A stretch of DNA of 64,000 bases, from NCBI RefSeq assembly GCF_000372725.1, contig NW_005201381.1:349978-413977 (forward strand), written 5' to 3'. A model generated the notes under the pieces. The model did no database searches. It was given only the letters and a program-made list of their open reading frames with translations, and was not told the origin of the DNA. This stretch comes from Emiliania huxleyi CCMP1516 (Eukaryota > Haptophyta > Isochrysidales > Noelaerhabdaceae). Of the stretch, positions 43,678-61,448 are shown piece by piece. The number at the start of each line of letters is the position of its first letter. The stretch's first letter is position 1. The position numbers were made by a program, and so were the translations under genes.

Positions 43678-44048
43678 TTACTTTGAGAACTCAAGCGCGA
43701 TCACCCCCGCGATGAAGGGGAGCACGAGAATGGAGAGACCGATCCAAACCACTGGAGACTTCAGCTTCTCCTCGTCCGACATCGCGTCTGCGAGGCGGAA
43801 CATTGGGCCAGGTGTGAGGGCGCGCGCGCAAAGTGGCCGCGTGCGGTGGCGGTGCGCGCACCCATGTTGGTCTTGAAGAACTCCTCCGGCTCACTGTCTC
43901 TCGAGAGCCCCTTTGGCTTCTCGCCGCCACCGAACTGCGCGTGCACAGCCGGCGAGCGCGAGAGCGTCGCCGGAGCGAGCGGGCGGACGGCGATCTGCAG
44001 CGAGAGCGCATCCTGCGCGAGCAGCAGCAGCAGCAGCGCCCGGAACAT
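43678..44048 (-). CDS. Plastid-type one-helix protein, 98 aa, two exons
   Basis: Exons 43862-44048 and 43678-43787, 74-nt GT-AG intron, phase 1. MFRALLLLLLAQDALS is a signal peptide and LQIAVRPLAPATLSRSPAV a transit-like leader. The mature protein is GGGEKPKGLSRDSEPEEFFK, then TNMDAMSDEEKLKSPVVWIG, then a helix LSILVLPFIAGVIALEFSK at the C-terminus. Splicing restores the SDEEKLKSP segment and the helix, which are absent from the unspliced frame, so the model is strong. The plan fits a small thylakoid membrane protein of a red-lineage plastid. The precise subunit is not recognised. Confidence 0.8.
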
Positions 44049-45711
<1,663 letters not shown>

Positions 45712-46138
45712 AACCACACACCAGTGAGGGTGGGCGAGACGATCGAGGGGTCCCGTACCATGCGGAACCGACCCTATCCGGTGCTCAAGTGCTCAAGATG
45801 GTAATTGATGGGCTTGCCCATCCCTGAGTGGTTCGACCCCACATAAATCCGAGACGGTGACGGGATGCTGTCGTACGATGGTCTCAGGCCCAGTGAGGTA
45901 GTGCATCAGACTATCCCGGATCCTGCTGAACAAGCTCCTCTTGTAGCTCGATCGGTCACACCGCCATCGCCGTCGGGGAGAAGGGGGGACGACACTGCCT
46001 CGGCAGCGTGCACCTCGATCCTGTACCGTGTTTGTTATGACCCCCCCCCCCGTGACCACACCAGTGAGGGAGGGCGAGACGATCGAGGGGTCCCGTACCA
46101 TGCGGAATCGACCCTATCCAGTGCTCAAGTGCTCAAGA
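45712..46138 (-). mobile_element. Second copy related to the 30.6-31.3 kb element
   Basis: 46058-46138 and 45813-46050 are, in order, the reverse complement of the interior of the 30568-31272 element (about 30880-31190). An additional copy of the end segment lies at 45712-45797 in the same orientation, so two direct repeats about 345 bp apart flank the middle. The terminal inverted repeats are missing. This looks like a partial tandem dimer or a fragment. Confidence 0.7.
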
Positions 46139-46297
46139 AACTGCGAAAAGAGATAGGAAGTGGTAGACGCCCGAGCGAGGGTGGGCGACGGCTAGCGGCA
46201 CCACACTTCTCCCCTTGAAATCCCTGTGTGGTGGCGGCGTGCCGTCCGCCCATCCCTCCCTTTGGCTTGTCGGTTTTCTTTCTTTCTTAGAAGCCGC
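46138..46297 (+). repeat. TTTC-tailed dispersed repeat, long copy
   Basis: AAACTGCGAAAAGAGATAGG, then GGTGGGCGACGGCTAGCGGC, ending TTTCTTTCTTTCTTAG. Matches 18695-18846. Confidence 0.85.
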
Positions 46298-46501
46298 GAG
46301 AGCAAGGGATCGGCAGGCGGCGGCGCCGTCGCAGACGCAGAACGAGGCCGAGGGATGGTGGACTCACATGTACATGTGATGTGAACCGTTTGCGGGCCCA
46401 TGCCGTCGCGCGGCATCGGTTCACCTCGGATGCGCCATGTGGTCTTGGTTCGCCAGTCGCGAACACGATTTCTTTCCACAGCCGCGGCGCGTCCCTGGCC
46501 A

Positions 46502-47527
46502 ATGTCCTCGCTCCGCCATGTCGTAAAGTCGCGCCCGTACCGCGAGCGGTCCCAGCCTGCTGCGCGCGCCAAGCTCGGGCTGCTAGAGAAGCACAAGGAC
46601 TATGTGCTCCGCGCGAGGGACTTCCACAAGAAGCAGGCGTGCGCTGTTGGCGCCGCGCGCTCCCCCATATCTGCCTATCTGCGTGGCTGACCGCACCCGC
46701 CCCGCCTGCAGGATACCATCCACCGCATGCGCGACAAGGCGGCGGCCAAGAACCCGGACGAGTTTTACTTTGGCATGAACCGCAGCCAGATGACGGGCGG
46801 CGTGCACAAGAAGGCAAAGGAGGCTGGGCCGTCTGGGGATGAGCTCAAGGCCTTCCGTAAGGACGACGCCACCTACGTCGCGATGAAGCACAAGATGGAG
46901 TCGCAGGCACGCATCATTCGCGCCCACCACCACCACCTCCGCCGCCACCGCCGCCCCGCCACGGCCTCTCCCCCCGGCTGCCGCCGCGCCGCGATCTGAC
47001 CCGGCCCCCTTCGCGCTCAGAAAGTGGCGAAGCTCCGCGCCAATCTGCACGGCGTGTCGCAGCAGCAGCCGCCTCAAAACAAGCGGACCGTTTTCGTCGA
47101 CCCTTCCGACGGTGGCGGCGGCGGCGGCGGCGCCACCTCGAGTGAGGACGGCGGCGGGCTCGACGGAGGGGCGAGCGCAGGGCTAGACTTGGGCGTCGGC
47201 GCTGCAGCGGCGGCGGGCGGCGGCGGCGCCGTGGCCCGGCGAGAGCGAAAGGCGGAGAGCGCAGCTTCTCTGCGACTCCGCCTCGCCCTCAGGGCGAACC
47301 CCTCCGTCTTCCCTGCGTAGGGAAAGCACCAGTCCAAGCCGGCAAAGCAGCTCGCGGCGCGCTACTCGGAGCTGCACCAGCGCGAAGAGCGGGAGCGGAA
47401 GCTGGCGCAGTGTGTGCAGCGGCTGGCGACGGAGCGCGCGCTGCTTGGCAAGGGGCGGCGCAAGAAGCTGCAGAGCAAGAGCGGGCAGCCGAGGCAGTTC
47501 AAGTGGCGACAGGAGCGGAAACGGTAG
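46502..47527 (+). CDS. UTP11: U3 snoRNP protein UTP11
   Basis: Exons 46502-46636, 46712-46906, 47021-47251 and 47321-47527; 255 aa, close to the human length of 253. Conserved blocks: [80 protein letters not shown] with KRTVFVD, and the basic C-terminus [14 protein letters not shown]11 belongs to the nucleolar small-subunit processome and is required for 18S rRNA maturation. All three introns are GC-AG (CAG|GCGTGC, CAG|GCACGC, AAG|GCGGAG), 75, 114 and 69 nt, phase 0. Exon 3 carries a Gly/Ala-rich insert. The frame is open upstream of 46502, but this Met matches the family start. Confidence 0.95.
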
Positions 47528-49426
47528 CCCCCCACGCAGTTGCCTCCTGGGGTGTGCCGTGCGCATACATGCGAGGAGGCTTTGGAGCGCGGGGGGGCGT
47601 GCATGGGCCGGAGAGGTGGAGAGTGAGTGAGTGGGGGGGGGGAGAGAGAGAGGGAGCCAACAGCAACACGTGGCGCGTTCTGTTCTGTGTTGTTTAGACT
47701 TTAGTCGTGTTCCGCCTCCACACAATATGCCGCTCCAATGGACCGCTCCAATCGCGATCGTTTTTTTCTGTATTCTGAGCTCGCAGACCCACGGCAGCGA
47801 GCGATTGGGACTTTTGCCTGCAGCCCCGTAACTCGGCCTACTGGCCGCCGGGACACACCAGGCCGACACACAGCGCCTAATCCTTAAAGGTAAAGGCTAA
47901 AGCCGAAGCTCCAACCTACATGGTCATGCCTCACAACTCACATGCACATGCACATGCATACATGTCATGCACATGTGCATGTGCATTCACATGCACAATG
48001 ATCAATGTGCATGTGACATGTTGTCACAAAAAATCATTTCCGAAACGCGGAATGGCAACTTAGCTAGCAATTTAGTTGCGGAAAGCGCGACGGAATCCGA
48101 TCCGCGACTCCTCTTGGAGAGACTTCGCTGGGGGGGGGGGGGAGGCCTCGGGGGCCGGAGCCTCCGCCGCGCGCGGCGCTCCGCGCCTGACTCCTTGAGC
48201 GTGAAGAGCGTCGTTTAGGCGCCTGTCCGCACATGTTCTGCAGCGCTTGGACGACCTCTATTGGACAATTGAGAGACACGCAGGTATAGATTGGCTCTTG
48301 TGTTAAACTTTAGGAACGGCCGGGAGATCTTTGTGTATTCTGACCGGCGCTGTTGGTGTTGCTTGAGGGAGAGATTTTTAGCAATGCCAAAACAAAACTA
48401 ACACTCACACAACACACATCATTTGCCATATCGTGGCGGACGACTACAGCCCTGTTCACGCGCGCGCGAGACGTGCAGACCTAGGAGCTAGGTGCAGACA
48501 GGTTGTTGTCTGCTTGAGCGGCTCTCCGGCGGCGCCCTGTGCTGGGCCGAAATAGCTGCCCCCCTGCGTCAGCACTCTACACGTACGAAGGGTCTGCGCT
48601 CGCTCTCCTCAACAGCATCGGTTCTGCATCTTTCTTTGGTTGGCTGCGTGATGACAGTGTGATGACGATGTCAACTTTGTCCAAATGGAAATGCGCCAGC
48701 CTGCGTGCGCTCTGCGACGCCAGCTCCACGTTTGCATGGAACGATGAGGGAGGCCACGAGCGGACACGGGTGCAGGTACAGGTCCAGGCCAGCTGGGTAC
48801 AGGCAGGCGACAAAAAAGATTTCTTTCGAGCCTTATAGAAGAGCAGCACGTCGCTCGCTTGGGGCGCACGCTGAGCCCGCGCGCCGTCTGGCACACGGCC
48901 CAAACGCGCGCAGCACGTCCTGGGCCCCGGACCAGTCTCCTGCCCGCTGAGGCCTATAGACGGGTTCCACATTGATTTAGCCCTCCGCCACGTCATGGGG
49001 CCAAAGTGCCGCCCGCCGGCTAGCTCGTGACGGCCCGAGGGTCCGAGCACCGAGGGTTGCAGCCGTGAGGCTCGGGCCCTGGTCGCAGTCTGAGGCCCCA
49101 CGCCTGTCGCTCGGGCGCGGAGGCGAGCCACGAGCGCATTCGGTACCCAGGTCACCCATCTAGCATCTTTCCACCCCCTCCCTCATTCGAGCGCCATCGC
49201 GGACACAACACTGCCTCACGCCGTTACTGAGCTTACTCTATTGCTGCTAGGCTACTCAAGCGAGGCCTGGTGGCATCTCGTCTGGCCAGCTCAACACGCC
49301 GCTTCGCGCAGGAAGAAACTCTGCGCGAATTCTTTATTCCGCCGCGCCGCCCTTGGTTCATCTCTCGCCGCCAGGCTGCATCGCGGCCATCTCGCCCTTG
49401 GTACAACCGCCGCCTACGCGCGAACG
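47528..49426. other. Gene-poor spacer with CATG-rich and dispersed repeats
   Basis: 47939-48022 is rich in CACATG/CATGTG units, like 5258-5354. A 15-base G run lies at 48130. 48365-48425 is a copy of the TTTTTAGCAATACC repeat. Minus-strand frame 48577-49155 has no coding character. 49230-49426 should hold the 5' UTR of the ligase gene. Confidence 0.5.
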
Positions 49427-54264
<4,838 letters not shown>

Positions 54265-54493
54265 CAGATGTGAGCGGGGGGTGACGCCGAATCCTGAGGC
54301 CGTGAGACGCGCGGGTCTCTCACACGCAAACGAACGGTACATGACGGTACACATTCATACCACACTTCACATATGTATTTGTAAAGCCGTACGTCCTTCC
54401 TATTCCCAATTCCCAGACCGAGCCAGACCCTCTTCAGAGTGCTTCAGCATGGCCATCAGGCGGCCGGTGTGGCCCACCACCAGACCCCCTGTC
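54265..54493. other. Convergent 3' spacer
   Basis: Between the ligase IV stop (plus) and the stop of the 513-aa membrane protein (minus). Nothing else seen. Confidence 0.6.
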
Positions 54494-56035
54494 CTAGTCG
54501 ATCTTGCGAAGGTGGGCGCGAACCTCCATCTCCGCATTCTCCTCGCTCTCCTCGCTGCTCGATCGGCGCTGGGCAGCACTGCGCCTTGCCCGCTGGGTGC
54601 CTGGCGCCTTCTGGATGATCCGGGCTGCGAGCCGCTTTGACGCGGCCACGTGTGCCGGGTCCCCCAAGGTGGGGTCCGTCGGCGCGTCGAGCAGCACCGT
54701 GTCCTGAGATATGCCGGCGAGCCTCTTGTAGAAGTCAATGAGCGCGAACGAAGCCTTGAGCAGCAGGAGCGAGGAGACCGGCATGAGGAGGCCGAGCACG
54801 ATGCCTGCGTCTGGCACGTGGTCGGCGAGGATGCTCTTGGCTGCAACGAACACGTAGGATATGATCATCCTGCCGGTGGTCCAGTAGAGTGTGCCCGAGA
54901 AGAAGCCCATCGCGTTGGTCACGAAATATCGCTCCACCGCTGCGCGGTCGTCCTTTTTGACCGGGCCCTGGGTGACGATCAGCCACAACATGCAGAGTAG
55001 CGAGAAAGCGACGGTGATGCCGAGGACGCTGCCAATGCTGGCGGGCGAGGGCGACGCGTCGAGGATGGGGAAGAAGCGGCTGATGAGCCGCACAACCGCA
55101 CAGCCCGAGATCCACGCAAGCGCGGACTCGACCAAGTTGGACGCCTCGATCAACACCGCGGACCGCGGCGTTGGCGGCACGCCCCGCTTGGGCGTCAGCG
55201 AGAGCTCAAACTGAGCCAGCTTGGAGCTGAGCAGTGCGCCGGCAAAAGAGGCTGTGCCGGCATACAGTAACGTGACCGTCGTTGTGGCGCGGCCCTCGGG
55301 CACGGCAAAGAAGACGAACTCGTCCGCGGTGGTGACCCAGAGCGACATCGTGACGACGGTGAAGCCGCGCACGAGCATTGCTAGTACATCCTCCACATAG
55401 TCTTCCAGCCAATCAATGACCTTGCCGCTGCCCCACTCAATTTCTTTGACGTACGGCTTGACGACGCTCAGGAAGACGGCGGCTGCGCCGCTCCAGGCAA
55501 GCGTGAAGCTTAGATTCAGCGCGAGGCAATGCCCACCGTCGTCCTTGCAGCGGGCCGACGCCTGGAGCTCTCTCAGGAACTGACCTGCACAGCCAGCAAA
55601 GCCCCACCCGACGATGTAGTTCATGATGTTCGGAACGATGTTGGCCCCGCGGACCGGAATGACCCCGCGCGCCTCGGCCTTTTCGACGTGATCCTCAGCC
55701 AAGTGCTTGCAAAGGCCAGTCAAAGGCACGAGTACGAGCGAGTACACGGCCCAGTTTGAGGAGGAGTTCACGATGGGCTTCTCTTCTGAGAACCATTCGG
55801 GGAGCAGGCCAAAGAAATATATGGCAATCGCATCCGACCAGCCTCGCGAGAGAACAAATATGAGGTACCCGACAACATAATCACCGACATCAGTCGCCGA
55901 GCTTGCAAGCCGTGCCTTGCCAACCTGCGTCCAGCTGGGAGGGGCCGGACGCCTCGGGGAGCTCTGGCGCCTCAACGAGCCCTCATCATCTCGGGCTGCG
56001 GCTGCGGCTTCCCTCGCACGCGTCTCCACTGCCAT
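54494..56035 (-). CDS. Unidentified multi-pass membrane protein, 513 aa
   Basis: Uninterrupted from ATG 56035 (MAVETRAREAAAAARDDEGS). About ten hydrophobic segments, among them GDYVVGYLIFVLSRGWSDAI, WAVYSLVLVPLTGLCKHL, NIMNYIVGWGFAGCAGQFL, FTLAWSGAAAVFLSVVKPYV, TTVTLLYAGTASFAGALL, VLGITVAFSLLCMLWLIVTQ and GIVLGLLMPVSSLLLLKASF. The loop DWLEDYVEDVLAMLVRGFTV and the tail SSSEESEENAEMEVRAHL are charged, with a cytosolic C-terminus likely. Residues are well distributed with coding bias throughout. A transporter or channel-like role is possible, but I recognise no family signature. Confidence 0.75.
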   Translation of the reverse strand: MAVETRAREAAAAARDDEGSLRRQSSPRRPAPPSWTQVGKARLASSATDVGDYVVGYLIFVLSRGWSDAIAIYFFGLLPEWFSEEKPIVNSSSNWAVYSLVLVPLTGLCKHLAEDHVEKAEARGVIPVRGANIVPNIMNYIVGWGFAGCAGQFLRELQASARCKDDGGHCLALNLSFTLAWSGAAAVFLSVVKPYVKEIEWGSGKVIDWLEDYVEDVLAMLVRGFTVVTMSLWVTTADEFVFFAVPEGRATTTVTLLYAGTASFAGALLSSKLAQFELSLTPKRGVPPTPRSAVLIEASNLVESALAWISGCAVVRLISRFFPILDASPSPASIGSVLGITVAFSLLCMLWLIVTQGPVKKDDRAAVERYFVTNAMGFFSGTLYWTTGRMIISYVFVAAKSILADHVPDAGIVLGLLMPVSSLLLLKASFALIDFYKRLAGISQDTVLLDAPTDPTLGDPAHVAASKRLAARIIQKAPGTQRARRSAAQRRSSSEESEENAEMEVRAHLRKID

Positions 56036-57075
56036 AGTCAACACCGAGGACGGCCCGACGACGCTGCAACTGCACGACGTTTTCTCATCAAAGGCACGGA
56101 GGAAAGAGAAGGCTTCTAAAAATCTCTCTCTCGGAGGAAACCGACAGGGATTTATGGAAAGGACTGCTTTCGTGCAAGATCCTGCTCGTGCAGGTGGGGA
56201 CCCTGTCCTTCTCCCACCCCTCGTTTGGCGTGCCCGTTTTATTTATTTATTTTATGCTTTCGCGAGCAAACAAAGAAAGAAAACAGCGTGCACTTTAGCC
56301 CTCTCCCCTACCCGCGCTCTCGCCTCTCCGCCTGTCGGCGCTCCTCCACCTTCGTGTTACGCCTGTTCTGCATGCAAGGCTCGGAAACAGTACTTTGAGC
56401 CGTTTGTCCGAATCCGCGGGTTGCCGTACGCGGTGTGGACAAATGTGGGGTTCGCGCGCGTGAGCGGGCCCTCACCAGATTTTTAGCAATACCTTACAAC
56501 AGGTGAGCAATACCTTGCAACAGGTGGGGTAAGATCCGTTAGCGGGAGATCGGCGGGAGCTGCAATACCAAACAACACTTTTTTCTCACCAGAGAAACGT
56601 CATGGCCTCACGGAGTCGGCGCCGCCGCTCGGTGCTGTTCTGCCGTGGCTACCGTGGGACAAAATAAAAAGTCTTTTAGGCCGACGGACTTGTACAGCAG
56701 CACGGCGTCTTTTAGGCCGACGGACTTGTACAGCAGCTCGGCGGTTTCTCTTGCTGCCGACATGTCGGTGGAGACTTGTTCACACCGGTATGCCTTGCTC
56801 CTTTAGGTGCTTTTAATACGTTCTGATTCTTGTGCTGATACTTGCGTCCGAGACTGCTTGTGTTAGCCCTGTGGGTTTTCTTTTGCCTTCGGTGTCCTGT
56901 CTCGGTGCGAGTTGTTCCCCCCTTGTTGGACCTCTAGTTGTTGGGGGGTTTTTGCCACGCTTCTACACTTGCTTCCACACTTGTGTTCGACACTTCGAAA
57001 ATCAGCTGATTTTCGAACCGCCCGACGCGCTTTTGCAGCTCTCACCGGTCGTACACTTGCTGCTGACACTCTCTG
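56036..57075. other. Spacer with 36-bp tandem duplication
   Basis: 56671-56742 holds two copies of GTCTTTTAGGCCGACGGACT... with period 36. 56478-56520 has two degenerate ATTTTTAGCAATACCTTACA units. 56110-56260 shares CCTGCTCGTGCAGGTGGGGA with 45130. Promoter of the transposase gene would lie here; no terminal inverted repeat was found. Confidence 0.7.
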
Positions 57076-58524
57076 ATGCCGAGCCGCGCATACTTCCTCG
57101 GCGAGCTCCTGGAGTCCAAGTTCTTCTTTGGCATGGCAAACATGCTCGACTCCGATTCCGAGAGCGACCTCGACGTGCAGGACGAGCTCGTAGTCACCGG
57201 CGTCGAGCCGCTCATGCGCCGGAGGACGCAGGAGATCGGACCCGAGCGGCTGAGCGTGGCGCGACTGCAGCGCGAGGCGGCGGCTCGCGGGCACGCCGGC
57301 GACGATGTCTCGAGCGCCACGTACCAGAACTACGGCTTCCACCTTCGCTGGCTGCCAATCGTCATCGCGGCGCTCATGGTGCCGGCTGTGATCCAGACTG
57401 TCGGCGGGCACCTCTTCACCGGCGAGGAAGCTGTGCTGCTGCTGCTGCTCCGCTTCCGGAGCGACGACGGCTTCGACAAGATGACGTGGACGACGGGGCG
57501 AAACATCTCCGCCCTCTCCGAGGTCACGCTGTACATGGCGCGCCGTTGGATGTGCTCTGTGCTGCTGCACCGTGCACTCGACCGCACCGCTCTCTGCACC
57601 CCTTGCGCAGGTAGAGCATGTGCACAACACATTCCCGCACCTCGTCAACCACCGCTCCTTTTCCTCGTGGTCGCCGCACTTCCACCAGTTTGCCCAGGCC
57701 TTCACCGACTATGGCCTCCCCATCCAGAACTTGATCGGCTTCATCGACGGCAAGCTCTGGGCGGTGTGCCGGCCGGGCAGGTATCAGAATGTGCTGTACT
57801 CCGGCCACAAGCGTATCCACGGCATCAAGACGCAGGGCATCATCTTCCCAAATGGTGTGACCAGCACCTCCTTAGCGGTCAGTTCATCCCCCAAAACACA
57901 CGTCACGTGGACGACCAGTGCGCGCAGGCATGCAGCCCTACCCCTTCGGCCCGGTGAACGGCAGCCGGCACGACTCCACCGTCCTCTCGCGCTCGCGAAT
58001 TGTCCAGATCCTGCACGACCTCTGCCGCGGCGGCCCGTTTGCGTGGATGCCAGGTGGCCTCGGCCAGGACTACTGCCTCTTTGGCGACTCCGCCTACCCG
58101 ATCAGCGCCTTCCTGTGGCGCATGTACAAGGGCGCCATGACCCCGGCCCAGCAGTTCTTCAACAGCACCATGTCCCCCGCGCGCGTCACTGTCGAGTGGG
58201 GCTTTGGCAAGATCGTCAACCTCTGGCCCTTCCTCGACTACCGCAAGAAGTCCAAGGCGCGTCGTGCAGACACACGCACACGCGCGCTGTAGACACACTG
58301 TGTGCCTCACGCGTGCAGCACTCACCCCGCCTCACACACACGCCTTGCAGGTCTTGCTCTCCCCTGTGGGCCTGTACTTCCCCGTCGCCAACGTGCTGAC
58401 CAACATGCACACGTGCCTCGCTCGCGGCAACATCGTCAGCTACGAGTTCGGGCTCGCGCCCCCGGAGCTGCACGAGTACATGCGCGGCGGCCCCTACTCG
58501 TGCGAGCCGCACGACATCTTTTGA
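57076..58524 (+). CDS. PIF/Harbinger-type DDE transposase (HARBI1-like)
   Basis: Exons 57076-57558, 57611-57854, 57928-58256, 58351-58524; 409 aa, phases 0,1,0. The DDE_Tnp_4 core is intact: IGFIDGKLWAVCRPG gives the first Asp, YSGHKRIHGIKTQGIIFPNG spans into MQPYPFGPVNGSRHDSTVLS, DYCLFGDSAYPISAFLWRMY gives the second Asp, and SPARVTVEWGFGKIVNLWPF gives the Glu. The splice after AATG joins PNG to MQPYPFGPV exactly as the family requires. N-terminus: FFGMANMLDSDSESDLDVQD, then a helical region. These enzymes cut and paste DNA flanked by short inverted repeats and work with a Myb-like partner; a candidate partner lies convergently at 59943-61448. Intron 3 is GC-AG. It may be an active element or a domesticated gene. 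Confidence 0.9.
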
Positions 58525-59942
58525 TTTTTGCATTCCTTGGTGTTGCGTGTGCATTAGAGCGACACACAACTCTGTTCTTTCCGCACACGGGGGCGGTACA
58601 CGCGCGTGTCGCCAAGTAGAGGGCTTGGGGCTGTGTGGGCTAGTACGGCATGTTTGCGGCGAGGACGAGTGGAGTTGAGCAGCGCTCGAACCTGTGGGGC
58701 TGTGTGTGATCTTGGTCATCTATGTTAGCTTGCCAGGCTTGCCCAAACATCGATCACGGGAAGCATACCAGGTATAGACTCAGTCCCATACATTGTGGTC
58801 GAGAGAGCAGCGCCCCGGCTTGGATTGCTTGCACGTGTGCTCGGCAAAGGGCGCGATTGCGCGGGAGAGAGTGTGGTCGGTCGTCCGTCGCTCGAGCCAC
58901 GCGCAGGAGCGACCAGAATGCTCGCTCGGATGGCGAGCCTGCGGCGAGAGGGGCAACAGCGCGGGAGGGTTCCTTGTGACGGGTTGCTCGCAGAGCGGCG
59001 CAATCGGCCCCGGTCTGACCCTGGGGACGGATCAGGGCGGCACTCCACACGAGAGCAGGTTCGGCACGCCTCGGGCTGTCGCCGGCCCTCGCTGCGGCGC
59101 GCCTCGGGCTGTCGCCGGCCCTCGCTTCACTGCCATGCCTCGGCGGACGGCGCTACCGAATGTGCCTACGCAAGCAAACCATGCAGCGTGCGGGAGGAAG
59201 GGGCGCACATGCTGGCGCACCCTGCGCCCAATCACGGCGCCGCGAGGAGCGAGTACGGCGGAGACGGCTGGTCCCGACCGGGCGAGCGCGATTCCACCCA
59301 GGCCCGCGACCCACGCGCACGAAGGGACGCAAGTTCTCTCGCGATAGACTTTTAGTAAGATGTGGTTTTTACGTTTTTAGCTATAGCGTTCGTAGATGCG
59401 ATCGCCGCCAGGAGATCTTGGAGCACTTTGGAGTGCAGTCAGAGAATTTGTCTTTGAGGAAAAAAGATCGCAAGACCGGCCAGGGTCGGGTCGGGGTCAG
59501 GGTCGGGGTCCTCACTCAACCTCATCGCGCTCATGTGTATTCCAAGTTTACGTACAACAAGAGTACAGCGAGACGTACGACTACAATCCTCTGACCGCAC
59601 ACAGGGCAGTACACACGCGAGTACAGTAGAGACGTGCACACGGGGCGGTAGACACGCGAGTACAGTAGAGACACACGCGCGGTCGCCACGTGGAGGGCCT
59701 TAGGGCTAGTACGCATGTTTGCGGCGTGTTTGCGGCGAAGAGAGTGGAGATGCGTGGTGGTGCGTGAGCAGCGCAGGAACATGTGGGGCTGTGGGAGTGA
59801 TCTTGGTCGTCATCCCGGGGGGGGGGGGGGGGGGGGCACTCCTCACGCCTAGGTGGGTGGAGCGCCCCGCGTGTGCAGCTATGCAGCTGGAAGGGGTCCC
59901 CGCGGGGCTAGCGGAGGGGAAGGGCAGTGCGGCAGAGGCACC
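58525..59942. other. Convergent spacer between transposase and Myb-like genes
   Basis: 59068-59126 has two copies of GCCTCGGGCTGTCGCCGGCC... with period 33. ACACGCGAGTACAGTAGAGA is tandemly repeated near 59610-59670. 59818-59835 is a G run. Frames at 58793-59347 on plus have no recognisable features. Confidence 0.55.
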
Positions 59943-61448
59943 CTAGGGCTCGTTCGAGGGCTCGTTCTCGTCGTCGTCCACGATGCCTGCCTTCCTGGCG
60001 AAGCCCGCCATGAGCTTCATCTGCTGCTCCTGCTGCTTCATCATCGTGGCCAGCAGCGTCGACATCTGCGCGGCCTGCGCGGCCTGCGCGGCCTGCGCGG
60101 CCTGCACGGCCGCGTTGGAGGCCGCCTGCGCGCTGGCGGCGCGCTCCTCGCGCCTGCGCTCGACCTCGGCCTGCGCGGCCTGCTTCTCCTCCTGGAACTT
60201 GAGCTCCAGCGCGCGCTCGCGAGCCCGGTTGTCCTCCTTCTTGGCGTCGAGCGAGGCCTTGCTCTCCATGTAGGAGGCCTTCGCGTTGAAGAACTTGCCC
60301 GCGTCCTCGCGCAGGCCGCCAACGGTGCCGCCGCTTCCGCCGCCGCCGCCGTTGATCGGCACCACGTACGGCACCTGGAGCAGCGGCGCGGAGGGCGCGT
60401 CCTCGGCGGCCGGGTCCACGAAGACGAAGCCGGGCAGCGTCATGTCGCCGTCGACGAGCTCCTGGTAGAGGTCGTTGTAGTCGCGCCCGATCGTCCGCGC
60501 GTAGTCCTTGAGAGTGATCGGCGAGGCGGCCGTCTTCTTCTTCTTCCCCTTCTTGCCGGGGTCGCCGTCTTTGGGGTACGTGCGCTTCGCGAGCGCGTCC
60601 TGCATCGCCTGCAGGGGGGAGCAGGCAGGAGGGGGGGGGGGGGGGTGCAGGGCGTCAACGAGGCGGCGAGCCTAGCCCCCTCAATCCCCCTACCCCCGGG
60701 GCGTTCGCGAGCCTGCGCTCCCTTGCCGACGTCGGCGTCCGCCTGAGCCTTGCCCTCCTTGTTTGCGCACCCGATCCTCTCCGCCTCCTCCATCGCCGTG
60801 CCGACCTCAATGATGAGCTGCGTGCGAGTGAAAGGCGCGGAGTGGGCAGAGGGAGGAGAGGGGAGGGGAGGGAGGGGGGCGGGCGAAGGGAGTGGGAAGG
60901 GGGGTGAGGGGAGGCGGTGGCGCATCACCTGGTCCAGCTCGGAGAGCTCCTCGTTCTTGGTGCCCAGGCTGCCTGCCGGCGCGTCCTCGGCCTGCTCGCC
61001 GCCCGACTTGTAGAGGTTGGCCTTGCTTTGCACGACTCGCTTCGTGTGGACGATGAAGGCGGTCGTCGCGGGGAAGGTGGTGACGCCAGCGAAGGCCTCG
61101 TGCGTTTTGATCTGCGGGATGATGCCCTCGCCGGCCTTGTCCCAGACCGCGCCCTGGTTGTACGTGCGCTCGGGGTCGCCGGAGTAGCCCATCTTGGACG
61201 TCAGCCAGGCGAGCGGGCCGGCGGCGGCGACTTGCGTCAAGAGAGCCACGTCGCGCTCGTAGGTCCACTTCATTTGCTTCACCTCCTTCTCGGCCTTGCC
61301 GTTGGTGGCGGCCGCAGGGGTGGGCGCGGGTTGCGCCGCGGTCGCGGCCTGAGGAGGGGGCGAGGCGAGGCGGCCGTCAGCAGAGGGGCGTGGGAGGGGT
61401 CTGGGGCGAGGACGCCGACGCCACCTGCGCCTCGGGCGTCGTGCTCAT
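59943..61448 (-). CDS. Myb/SANT-like protein with coiled coil, possible Harbinger partner
   Basis: Exons 61425-61448, 60929-61348, 60713-60817 and 59943-60608; 404 aa, all phase 0. Exon 1 encodes only MSTTPEAQ. Exon 2 has a Trp-containing helical start, VKQMKWTYERDVALLTQVAA, then AWLTSKMGYSGDPERTYNQG and VWDKAGEGIIPQIKTHEAFA, reminiscent of the Myb/SANT-like domain of Harbinger accessory proteins and NAM-associated proteins (inference). A Lys-rich stretch (GDPGKKGKKKKTAASP) may be nuclear localising. The C-terminus is a coiled coil, LDAKKEDNRARERALELKFQ, with four AAQ repeats and QQEQQMKLMAGFARKAG. The third intron (60609-60712) is GC-AG. Exon structure is clear; the functional call is moderate. 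It is convergent with the transposase gene. Confidence 0.72.

Noticed and set aside
48577..49155. 192-codon minus-strand frame
   Set aside because: No domain, no coding bias, no start context; probably random in GC-rich spacer.
56832..57614. 260-codon plus-strand frame overlapping the transposase
   Set aside because: Different frame from the DDE core; its overlap part is a shadow of the transposase exons.
58793..59355. Overlapping plus-strand frames of about 185 codons
   Set aside because: Two frames equally open over a tandem duplication; neither has features.
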